Shown: positions 9,403 to 19,600 of the stretch, one piece after another
Layout: each line of letters opens with the position of its first letter
Numbering within the stretch: the first letter of the stretch is position 1
DNA from: Melitaea cinxia
Taxonomy: Eukaryota > Arthropoda > Insecta > Lepidoptera > Nymphalidae
DNA length: 64,000 nt
Reading direction: 5' to 3'
Assembly: GCF_905220565.1 (NCBI RefSeq)
Contig: NC_059404.1
Location: 16,768,472-16,832,471, forward strand
Notes under the pieces: model-generated
Told to the model about the DNA's origin: nothing
What the model saw: only the letters and a program-made list of their open reading frames with translations
The model's database searches: none
Position numbers and translations under genes: made by a program

Positions 9403-10011
9403 CATTTTATATATGTGTAAATAGATACTTGCACATAACGTCTACATACTTTGGTAATTTTGAGGTGGATATAGTAGTAAAGTTTACTTTGTGTGTTATA
9501 TTAGAACAAAAAAATGCGAATTGAGAACCTTCACCTTTTTTGAAAGTCGGTTAAAAGTAAACATGAGTAATTCAACAACTTCTATTTCCTTTTATGAGTA
9601 TAATCTGGTAGTTTCCTAACACCGCAGTATATTCATACAAATAAAGAACGTTCGAAAAACCTTTCATAAATAACATTTCCGAAAAAAAACATCTCAATTT
9701 CTTCGAAACTCCCGTTGACATAAACCGAGAAAAAAATTCAAAGGCGTTCCTAACGAAAACGTCAATCTCGAATATAGATATAGAATATAATTCGCTTATT
9801 TTTCCCGCGCCAATTCGGCCGCCGGTGATCGATCACGTCGTAAGGCAGGAGGACAGATTTCGAGAAAAACGTAATACCCGCACGTGCACGGCTCATAATC
9901 AAAATGGGAATTTGTTAAATAAATACATTTTCGTAAATTGAACCTTCCGTGCTCGGGAACGTGTAAGATTGTTTTTCACTCAGATATAGGTAATAAATAA
10001 ATATCTACACA
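9403..10011. other. AT-rich stretch with one short repeat tail
   Basis: 9505-9555 (AATTGAGAACCTTCACC..GAAAGTCGGTTAAA) is the 3' end of the two-module repeat family. The rest is unassigned. Confidence 0.5.
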
Positions 10012-10241
10012 ATACACACACGGTCGTTTGTTCCTAAAGTAAGCAACTTAATGCTTGTGTTATAGGTAACAGCCGACTGGTGGACTGGCCGAGCTACATT
10101 TTTTTTTCGATAAACATACTTATAAATAATAGATATATAAGAATATAAATAAATATTTATATTACACCCAGACTCGGAGTGGGAATCGAACCCACAACCC
10201 TCGGAGCAGAAAGCAAGGTCACAAACTGCACCAACGGGCTA
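10012..10241 (-). repeat. second tRNA-derived SINE family, minus orientation
   Basis: Starts CACACGGTCGTTTGTTCCT, has GTTATAGGTAACAGCCGACTG and ends with a reverse-complement tRNA-like head (GGGAATCGAACCCACAACC, CACCAACGGGCTAG). A sister copy is at 62548-62858 and the start of a third is at the right edge (63925-64000). Confidence 0.7.
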
Positions 10242-11229
10242 GTAGTAGTAGCTATACGTAAGTACACTTGATTATACCTACCTAATGGAGTTACCAAGTT
10301 ACTGTAGTTAGTAATTTTGTTTCAGACTTCGATTCGTCGTTGTCTGATATAAATATCACCCTAAAAGTAACGGATACACGACATGTTTCTGCAATGTATT
10401 CTGATATATTATTTTGATATTTGTCACTCAATGGTGTCAGCGAGCAGATTGTTACCAGTAGCGCTCTAGACCTTGGAAGGTGCAGAGGTAGAGTAGTGTC
10501 CATCTGCTGTTAATATTCAACTAGGCCCCAAGTCTCGCCGTCGTTAGTTGGTAGCCCTGAAAATCTTCAAAAAATGTAGTTACAAACTTTTGTCGATATT
10601 AGTCACTTTCAAATAGACGTGTTATAAAATATTTTGGAAATGGTTTAGCATCGACATTATCATTGTTTGATACCGGTACCGATAGATTGATACCGTTGGG
10701 TACTCATACAGTACTTTAAGGACACCACGGGCAAAAAATTCACCAAAATGAGTTCAAATGTTAATTAATTACAAGTTAGTTGTATTTTCTTCTTCGAAGA
10801 CTGACATCTCAAGCTCTTTCTCTACGGCGAGTAGATAAGCAGTAAATAATGATTCGAATTACATAAACTTTACACATATTAAACCACATAATAAATTAAT
10901 CGGTCTCGCATTAATGCTTTTAGCGGAACCAAAATCTCCACTCGATACGACAGCTACTATTTGCGAGACAATAGCGGAGCGATCGCACAGCGATCCATCA
11001 TTCTGTCGCCGGTCGTCCCCCGACGTGGACGTCTCCCGCACAATGTATTTGCTTAGAATCTACGTCCATTGTACACGGGACCATTGTTGGACTACTGATT
11101 TTTCGCTAGTTTTTGTAATATCGATTTTGCAGACTTTCTGTTATATATTGTGATTGTGTTTTATATTATGTTACTGACATGGTTAACAAACATCACACAG
11201 ATGATTAAATTGTACGTGATTTATTTCAT
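10242..11229. other. unassigned stretch with a GC-richer island
   Basis: The segment 10940-11045 is clearly richer in GC and CpG than its surroundings and is open in one plus-strand frame (10914-11153), but it has no recognisable domain and no clear splice sites. It may be a promoter-like island or an old repeat. Confidence 0.35.
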
Positions 11230-11500
11230 ATTATCTAATATACAAAATTCTCGTGTCACAGTGTTAATTTGTAACAAAGCTCTTCCAAAACGGCTTATGA
11301 AATATCCTTATGAAATTTTGTGACCATATTCGGTAGGTCTGAGAGTAGGACGTAAGCCTTTTTTTCCATACCCTCAAGGGTGGTCCTAACCAAATTTTAA
11401 ATTTTTTGAAACAAAATTATTCATATAATTTTTTTTTTATGATAGGGCATTAAAAATACATATAATCCTAAATTTTCACTCTTCTACCACAACCCCCTAT
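11230..11500 (+). repeat. LINE 3'-end-type repeat (TACAAAATTCTCGTGTCACA family)
   Basis: Contains TACAAAATTCTCGTGTCACA, AAACGGCTTATGAAAT, ATGAAATTTTGTGACCATAT and GGTAGGTCTGAGAGTAGGA. A related copy at 57850-58085 ends in GGGGTCAGCTAGT. Confidence 0.6.
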
Positions 11501-12510
11501 TTTTTAATAGCGATATTAGTACATCAAAAAATTTCTACTTCCGGTGGTCGATAATTGATCAGTTACCACTCGATCGGCTATTCCCGCCAGGCGTCTACCT
11601 GTTTCATTTCTCACTCCGCTAACAGTACAGAGGAGAATAAAGCCGGTCTCCTGTCTTTCTCATAGTATAAGCTTTCTTTAACTCACTAAAGTTGAAGGAC
11701 CTTAAGCTAAACCGTTTTCGGCCATTCTTTGGATTTAGCGTTGATCGTAGCAGGACGTTTATACTTACCATTTTACTTTATCTTATAGAGATGTAAGTTT
11801 GAAATGTATTAGTTAAGATAGTAAAAGTACAATGAATACAAAATACATGTTTTGTTATTTTTATAGGCCGTCATCGTTCACAGCGCTCTGTACCCCTTTC
11901 ATTCATATACCACATCCGCACCAACTTTCATTAAGTTAGTTATTTTTTTAACCACCAAAAGCTAGTCATAATATAAGATCATGAAACTGGTTTATAAATA
12001 AAGTAGGCGCCTTGCTCTCTTCCAGTGTCGTGATTCGACTCCGCCTTAGAATGTGGGTGAATATATATTAACTATAAAAATATACGAATACGTCAGCCGA
12101 CCGTTAAATACAAGACATGCATTAAGTTGCCTACTGTAGGGACAGACACACAAGTACGTATAGTTGAAAAAATCAGTATAGTTCGCAGTATTTAAATGAA
12201 TATCCACGCTGTAGAAAATCTTAAAGTATTCTTTAAACCTCTTTGTTTACATAACATTTATGCGTTTCAAAAGTATCTCGACATATATAAAGTTTTTCAG
12301 CTATTTTTTAGGTCAACAAAGTCAGCTTGGATTAAAAGTAGAGATGAAAGAGAATATCCAGCCGAATTATTGTTTTAAAAATATATATTTTAAGTAATTA
12401 CTATATTTATCACTTACTTGACTTAGAAAATGAATTACCCAGCACTCATACTGCACCAAGGGCAAATTATGGTGTATAAATACTAATTGTTCTGCATTAA
12501 GAGGTAGCAA
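11501..12510. other. mostly unassigned AT-rich stretch
   Basis: 12060-12160 holds a degenerate inverted fragment of the second SINE family (GTCAGCCGACCGTTAAATA, GCATTAAGTTGCC). No gene was recognised. The last 12 bases (12499-12510) are the left target duplication of the next element. Confidence 0.45.
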
Positions 12511-12853
12511 CTGGTGTAACAAAAGTACTGTGTGGCTACGGTACTAAAGAATATAGCCACCCCCTCTCTTCCCGTGGGTGTCGTAAGAGGCGACTAAGGG
12601 ATAACACAGTTCCACTACCACCTTGGAACTTAAAAAGCCGAACGGTGGCGGGATAACCATCCAACTGCTGGCTTTGAAATACACAGGCCGAAGACGGGCA
12701 GCAGCGTCAGCGACAAAACCAGAACTGCGGTCACCAACCCGCCTGCCCAGCGTGGTGACTATGGGCAAAACACACGAGTTCACGTTATTTTTGGCGTAAA
12801 CTTGTGGAGGCCTATGTCCAGCAGTGGACTGTATAGGCTGTATGATGATGATG
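12511..12853 (+). mobile_element. short internal-deletion derivative of the RTE element
   Basis: About 340 bp are bounded by a 12-bp duplication AAGAGGTAGCAA (12499-12510 and 12854-12865). The first 250 bp match the 5' UTR of the full-length RTE at 41581 (CTTCCCGTGGGTGTCGTAAG, CCAACTGCTGGCTTTGAAAT, CGCCTGCCCAGCGTGGTGAC). The last 50 bp match its 3' end (GGAGGCCTATGTCCAGCAGT), followed by a TGATGATGATGA tail. The whole protein-coding centre is missing. In this copy the start codon has decayed to ACG. Confidence 0.85.
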
Positions 12854-12865
12854 AAGAGGTAGCAA

Positions 12866-13228
12866 ACGCTTTCGTTTGCCTTCGTAAATAAGGCCAGCTT
12901 TAGAAGTCTTTCGCTGTACACAGTGCTGTAAAGTGCTGAATGATAGATTTCGCCTATTTAGCTACCCAAAAATAAGAGTCATAGTCGCGATCAAATCGCA
13001 TTGACTTAAGATAAAATTTTAGCTCCCATGATATCGTGTTGCATTCTTCACGTAGAACCTGGCTAGTATTGTTTTCATTTGCAACCTCATCAAAGCAGTT
13101 TCAAAATGTGTTATGAGTTTTGTTAAATACAGTCTTGTCTTATATGCTTTTTTTCATTTTCTGGCGATGCACTAAACGGCAATGATATGCCCGAGCGACT
13201 ACAAGGTTGACCGAATATTTCTTTCGTC
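12866..13228. other. unassigned stretch
   Basis: No feature was recognised. Confidence 0.4.
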
Positions 13229-13498
13229 TCTAATTTTTTTTGACTAGGCAGACAAACAAGCTTACGGCTCACTTTATGGTAAGCGATTACCGTAGCTTAT
13301 ACACGTCTGCAACACCAGAAGCATTGCAAGCGCGTTGTCGACTCTACCACCAAGAGCTCTGGTCACCTTACTCACCATCAGGAACACAACACTGCTTGAA
13401 AACAGCATTATTTAGCTGTGGTCTTCTGTAAGGTCGAGGTACTTCCTCAGTGGGGCTGCTCCATATTTTGAGCAGGAAATTTCCTGCATTTTTCCTTT
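13229..13498 (+). repeat. dispersed repeat, near full length
   Basis: Contains GGCAGACAAACAAGCTTACG, GGTAAGCGATTACCGTAGCT, CAACACCAGAAGCATTGC, GAACACAACACTGCTTGAAA and ends with TTTTGAGCAGGAAATTTCCT, which includes the palindrome GCAGGAAATTTCCTGC. An inverted copy lies at 40551-40830; fragments are at 5983-6148, 6835-6975 and 36750-36840. Confidence 0.6.
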
Positions 13499-14285
13499 TG
13501 TGCCCTTAGTAAAAATGAAATGTATTACTATTCAACTTGTTACTATTGACTCAGATTTACTAGATAGTTTGACAGCTTCTAATCCTGCATACGATTTCAT
13601 AAATAAATTTAAATTTGAGCTCAGCCTCAAGAATAAAAAGTGCGTATTTTTACCTTGTGATGAGAAAACAAAAATGGCGAGAAGATAAAAAAGTACACTA
13701 CAGTATTTAGAGTTTATCACCCGACTGAGCAACGCAAAGAAGGGTAGTATAATTTATCTTATTAATTGGGAATAATTTGGGGGGGGGGGGGGGGGGGAAG
13801 TTGTGGTAATGAATGAAAACCAAAAACAAACACTATAAATAATATACATTTTAATACCATAAGTTTTTATCTAAATTTTTTATTCCTGTAACTTTTTATG
13901 AGAACTGATACAATATAATAGAAAGTAGATGTTTTTTTTAATAAATACATCGAATTATATAATAAATATTTACAATTTCTTCTGGCAACGATGATTCATC
14001 CCTAGAGATTCTAACTAAACTAATTCGAAGCTTCGGCTATCCTGAAAACGAAATGTACAATATAAATGAGTATTTTGAAAAGCAGCTTTAAGCCAGGATG
14101 TCTATTTGTTTCAAGTTATTTTAGATCAACTCGGAACTGTCATGTAATAAATACGGGTCACTTTTGCCGCCATAATGGAAAGTTATAAAAAAGTCTGCTC
14201 CGACATGCGATTGGGGTTTAAGCTATATGGACTCCTATTCTCCAAACGTGTCGTTTGTGGTTGTGTATTCGAGTTTGTTTAGAGA
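13499..14285. other. AT-rich DNA downstream of the E1-beta gene
   Basis: Unassigned. If the E1-beta transcript runs through the minisatellite, the first canonical minus-strand AATAAA is at 13884-13879, with an ATTAAA at 13942-13937. A short plus frame at 13500-13688 has no recognisable homology. Confidence 0.35.
13779..13797 (+). repeat. uninterrupted run of 19 G
   Basis: Nineteen consecutive G residues follow AATAATTT. Such runs are rare in this AT-rich genome and can form G-quadruplexes; length errors in sequencing are also possible. Confidence 0.9.
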
Positions 14286-16493
14286 AGGTCGGGAAGGGCT
14301 CACCTGCGGCTTAGCACGTATGGTGCAGGTCGGGAGGGGGGAGGGGGGCTTACCTGCGGCCCGGCACGTGTGGTGCAGGTCGGGGACGTGCTCACCTGCG
14401 GCCCGGCACGTGTGGTGCAGGTCGGGGACGTGCTCACCTGCGGCCCGGCACGTGTGGTGCAGGTCGGGGACGTGCTCACCTGCGGCCCGGCACGTGTGGT
14501 GCAGGTCGGGGGCGTGCTCACCTGCGGCCCGGCACGTGTGGTGCAGGTCGGGGACGTGCTCACCTGCGGCCCGGCACGTGTGGTGCAGGTCGGGGACGTG
14601 CTCACCTGCGGCCCAGCACGTGTGGTGCAGGTCGGGGACGTGCTCACCTGCGGCCCAGCACGTGTGGTGCAGGTCGGGGACGTGCTCACCTGCGGCCCAG
14701 CACGTGTGGTGCAGGTCGGGGGACGTGCTCACCTGCGGCCCAGCACGTGTGGTGCAGGTCGGGGGATGTGCTCACCTGCGGCCCAGCACGTGTGGTGCAG
14801 GTCGGGGGATGTGCTCACCTGCGGCCCAGCACGTGTGGTGCAGGTCGGGGGATGTGCTCACCTGCGGCCCAGCACGTGTGGTGCAGGTCGGGGGATGTGC
14901 TCACCTGCGGCCCAGCACGTGTGGTGCAGGTCGGGGATGTGCTCACCTGCGGCCCAGCACGTGTGGTGCCGGTCGGGGGATGTGCTCACCTGCGGCCCAG
15001 CACGTGTGGTGCAGGTCGGGGGATGTGCTCACCTGCGGCCCAGCACGTGTGGTGCAGGTCGGGGGATGTGCTCACCTGCGGCCCAGCACGTGTGGTGCAG
15101 GTCGGGGGATGTGCTCACCTGCGGCCCAGCACGTGTGGTGCAGGTCGGGGGATGTGCTCACCTGCGGCCCAGCACGTGTGGTGCAGGTCGGGGATGTGCT
15201 CACCTGCGGCCCAGCACGTGTGGTGCAGGTCGGGGGATGTGCTCACCTGCGGCCCAGCACGTGTGGTGCAGGTCGGGGGATGTGCTCACCTGCGGCCCAG
15301 CACGTGTGGTGCAGGTCGGGGGATGTGCTCACCTGCGGCCCAGCACGTGTGGTGCAGGTCGGGGATGTGCTCACCTGCGGCCCAGCACGTGTGGTGCAGG
15401 TCGGGGGATGTGCTCACCTGCGGCTCAGCACGTGTGGTGCAGGTCGGGGGATGTGCTCACCTGCGGCCCAGCACGTGTGGTGCAGGTCGGGGGATGTGCT
15501 CACCTGCGGCCCAGCACGTGTGGTGCAGGTCGGGGATGTGCTCACCTGCGGCCCAGCACGTGTGGTGCAGGTCGGGGATGTGCTCACCTGCGGCCCGGCA
15601 CGTGTGGTGCAGGTCGGGGATGTGCTCACCTGCGGCCCGGCACGTGTGGTGCAGGTCGGGGATGTGCTCACCTGCGGCCCGGCACGTGTGGTGCAGGTCG
15701 GGGATGTGCTCACCTGCGGCCCAGCACGTGTGGTGCAGGTCGGGGATGTGCTCACCTGCGGCCCGGCACGTGTGGTGCAGGTCGGGGATGTGCTCACCTG
15801 CGGCCCGGCACGTGTGGTGCAGGTCGGGGATGTGCTCACCTGCGGCCCGGCACGTGTGGTGCAGGTCGGGGATGTGCTCACCTGCGGCCCGGCACGTGTG
15901 GTGCAGGTCGGGGATGTGCTCACCTGCGGCCCGGCACGTGTGGTGCAGGTCGGGGATGTGCTCACCTGCGGCCCGGCACGTGTGGTGCAGGTCGGGGATG
16001 TGCTCACCTGCGGCCCGGCACGTGTGGTGCAGGTCGGGGATGTGCTCACCTGCGGCCCGGCACGTGTGGTGCAGGTCGGGGATGTGCTCACCTGCGGCCC
16101 GGCACGTGTGGTGCAGGTCGGGGATGTGCTCACCTGCGGCCCGGCACGTGTGGTGCAGGTCGGGGATGTGCTCACCTGCGGCCCAGCACGTGTGGTGCAG
16201 GTCGGGGACGTGCTCACCTGCGGCCCAGCACGTGTGGTGCAGGTCGGGGGATGTGCTCACCTGCGGCCCAGCACGTGTGGTGCAGGTCGGGGATGTGCTC
16301 ACCTGCGGCCCGGCACGTGTGGTGCAGGTCGGGGATGTGCTCACCTGCGGCCCAGCACGTGTGGTGCAGGTCGGGGATGTGCTCACCTGCGGCCCGGCAC
16401 GTGTGGTGCAGGTCGGGGATGTGCTCACCTGCGGCCCAGCACGTGTGGTGCAGGTCGGGGACGTGCTCACCTGCGGCCCAGCACGGCGCGCGC
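14286..16493. repeat. 52-unit GC-rich minisatellite of 42/43 bp
   Basis: The core CTCACCTGCGGC (or CTTACCTGCGGC) occurs 52 times between 14299 and 16477. After a first 50-bp spacing, 50 spacings are either 42 bp (33 times, GGGGA before the core) or 43 bp (17 times, GGGGGA). Other variable positions are CCCAG/CCCGG and GACGTG/GATGTG. The 43-bp units cluster at 14.72-15.50 kb and CCCGG units at 14.36-14.60 and 15.59-16.16 kb, indicating block-wise expansion. The unit nearest the gene contains the stop codon of the E1-beta gene. Because 42 is divisible by 3, long accidental open frames run through the array on both strands; they are not genes. Confidence 0.95.
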
Positions 16494-16651
16494 GGCGGCC
16501 AGCACGTCGGCGGCGCGCGGCAGGGCGCGCGCCTCCAGCGAGCGCGCGTACGGCATGGGCACGTCCGCGCCCGTCACGCGCCACGCCGGCGCGTCCAGCT
16601 CGAAGAACGCCGGCGACTCCATCACGCGGGCGCAGATCTCCGCGCCGATAC
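16467..16651 (-). CDS. Pdhb: Pdhb exon 7 with stop codon
   Basis: Residues 299-359 (IGAEICARVMES, TGADVPMPYARS, ending AVLGRR). Acceptor CTGCAG. The exon is extremely GC-rich, with almost every third position G or C, unlike the other six exons. The final codons GTG CTG GGC CGC AGG TGA form part of the minisatellite unit that continues downstream. CAG|GTGAGC across the stop also looks like a strong splice donor, so an alternative C-terminus cannot be excluded. Confidence 0.93.
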
Positions 16652-19600
16652 CTGCAGTGGTATTTTATTCATGTAAATACAAGTCTTTTTTTGTGAGAAA
16701 TGCTTTTACGCACCCTGCCGACGAGGCCGGCGGATGTGTGGGGCTCCCGGCCCGATGCGAATGACCCAAAATACCCACTAAAACCAGCGGTACACTCATC
16801 GTCATAGCGGGGTGCCACGGAATCGCTTGCGCATGCTACCGTGACGCCCCGACAGTGGGCCCGCCGGTGCACGCCGCCTTCGTCTATAAACTAGCTTACT
16901 GACTGCGAAGCTTGTTGCGTGCAACGCGATATTGAAGCCTATGGGTCTCGGCCTTGACTTACATGTAAATCCTCTCTACCAACATCCTTCGCCCGACTAA
17001 TGGTGAACTACAAGGCCTTTTGAAAATAAGCGTTCCGCAGATCGTTATCTAGAACCAGATCGGCACCGTTATGCCTGCGACAGGCCGCCCGAAGATTTAG
17101 ACGACCACCAGTACAACGCGCGTCGGCACTGCGGGAACGGCCAAATCGCAGACATCGGTAAACGACCTGCACTACGGTCAGCTTGTTCATTCCCGCTGAC
17201 GTCCTCAGCACCGTGGTGAGAGGCCCGACGCTGTATGATTGCGGCCATCCGCGCCATGTCCACATCCAACTTGCTGAGGGCTCAATGTTCAACTTGCTTG
17301 GGCCCCTCGGCGATTTTACCGAAGATAACAGGGTAGACACGGTTTAATCGAATGTAGAGATGATCTGATAGGGTCTTCACACTCTCCTCTACCCTCCAGA
17401 CCGTCACTCTCCATGCGACTGCGGGGCTGACGAATGATCAATTCACCGCAGACCCTCCCCGCAATCGCACACAAGTATTGACCGTTTCCCTATTCAAGAG
17501 GGACAGACCAAAAAGAAGGGCCCAAGCCTGGATGGCATGCCCCATGTATTTCCCCACGCTCAGGACTTTGCGTTAAAGTTCCCAAGAATAAGAATGGGTC
17601 TTGGTGACTGGCGGCATGCCCCAGACCTGATGGTATCGAGCAATCTCAAAATCAGCCAGGCTGTGGTTGGGGGAGAAGTACAGGCCGACTGAGTTAAGAA
17701 TATACTTTGCAGCGAACCTGTGCACAACCTGGGTTGCCTGAAAAAACCGGAACCACACACTTCCCAGGATACTAAATCAAAGAAAATGTGGCATGGGAAA
17801 AATATCTAAGGAAGACACCTGAAATGGCGGACTTAATCACCGCCAAGAAAATTGTCACGCATGACAAAGTAATATGGGCCATCAACAGTTTCCTAGCATA
17901 CTAATCGGCGGGACTGGATAAAGTTTTTCCAGGCCTGCTAAGATGGAGCGATAGGAAACTAATAGACCACCTTGTCTCCATATATACCATAGTTGTCTAG
18001 CTTATCGCTATACTTCTAAAGTATGGAAGGAAGTTAAAGTAGTTTTCATACCTAAACTCGGCAAAGGAGACTACTCGCAACCAAAATCAATCAGACCTAA
18101 TAGCCTCCTTTCAACTGAAAGTTCTGGAAACATTAATAGATCGGGAACTGAGAAGCACAACTTTAGTTGAACAACCTCTGAATCCCAACCAGTTAATATC
18201 CATCTATCAGGTAAGGTGAATCAACTAGCTCTATGTGCAGTATATCTGGCGCCTCCTGTTCGTCTTCGAAAAATATTCTTCACCGATCTGTATTATCGGT
18301 GACTTCAATTTGAGTCAGATTAATTGGAGGTTAATTGATAGTGTTTGTTATACTACTTTCTTGCCAATTTTGTGTAAGCATTTATTAGGTTTTGCTCTGG
18401 TTAACAAAATTACTCAATTCAACCACGTAACAAATAAATCTGATCGTACTTTGGATCTAGTATTGTCTAATGTTGGTTCTTATGTTGTTAATGAAAGTGT
18501 TTGTTCACTAAGTGTAGTAGATTGCTATCATCCACCATTGCTAATAACTGTCGATTCTTCGGAGGATAAAAGACTGCCATACAATCCTGAGACTATAGAG
18601 CTCAATTTCAAAAAGGCCGACTATGATTACATTCGTGAATATTTCAATCAACTGGACTGGAAACAACTGTTTGGTAGGAATAATGATGTTGATGAGATGG
18701 TTGGCGGGTTTTATGAAGTTCTAAACAAGGCAATAGAGCAATTCGTTCCATTAAAGAAAGTAAAAATTAGTTCTTATCTGCCGTGGTTTAGTATAAAATT
18801 AATTAAAACTCTCAAAGAAAAAAATAACTAAAACTTCGAAATAAAAAATATAACAACCCTCGTGATCAAATCGTGGTGAATTTAATAATATTGTTGGTAG
18901 CAGGTGTGAAAGGCTGACTACACGTTGTTACAATGATTACATGGGGAAGCTAGACGTTGGATTAGCCAAGAATCCTAAGTTGTTTTGGTCTTTAGTTAAA
19001 ATTAAAAGAGGCGGTTCTAGTCGATATCCAGCTAGTATGTCTGATGGGAATAAAACTACGCCTGATACGAAGATCATATGCGATATGTTTGCAAGTAATT
19101 TTTCCTCTGTTTATGAACAGAATCATAACACAAAAACAAATGTTGTCCACTCAGATTTTGTTTTATCCTTAAAATTAAATTCAATGTCCCTTGAAGCGCC
19201 ATTATTGGATAATGAAAGAATTCTAGCTAAATAAAAAACTTTGGATGATAATAAAGGAGCAGGTCCAGACAACGTGCCTCCTTCTTTCATTAAAACATTA
19301 GCGGGTGAATTAGTTAACGTTACTAACAATCTTTAATACCTCTCTTTCTACAGGTGTTCTTCCTTCAGTATGGAAAACAGCAAAAGTGGTTCCAGTTTAC
19401 AAGAAAGGAGGTTCCAGGTTACAAGAAGTGAGAACAGGTTACGAGAAGTTTCAAATTATAGGCCTATCTCAATACTTTCTTTATTTGGTAAAATATTTGA
19501 ATCACTTGTTAGTCCTGTCTTTCAAAGACATTTTCGTATGGATATTAGTGAACACCAACACGGATTTGTAAGTTCTAGATCTACCTGCACTAATCTTAGT

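Noticed and set aside
10914..11153. 79-codon plus frame in a GC-richer patch
   Set aside because: No recognisable domain, no splice evidence, and an opposite-strand frame of similar length overlaps it. Kept only as an unassigned island.
14286..16493. Telomeric, centromeric or rDNA-spacer array
   Set aside because: The unit contains Pdhb coding bases and no telomere or rDNA motif; flanks are Pdhb exon and ordinary AT-rich DNA.
14227..16764. Very long open frames (845, 768 and 649 codons plus, 375 and 267 minus) of Cys/Arg/Gly-rich repeats
   Set aside because: They are by-products of a tandem repeat whose 42-bp unit is divisible by 3. They exist in several frames at once, have no unique sequence, and overlap the end of Pdhb in antisense.
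17540..18205. An rDNA locus, because R1 elements normally insert in 28S genes
   Set aside because: No 28S sequence surrounds the fragments and they are decayed and rearranged, so they are stray remnants.
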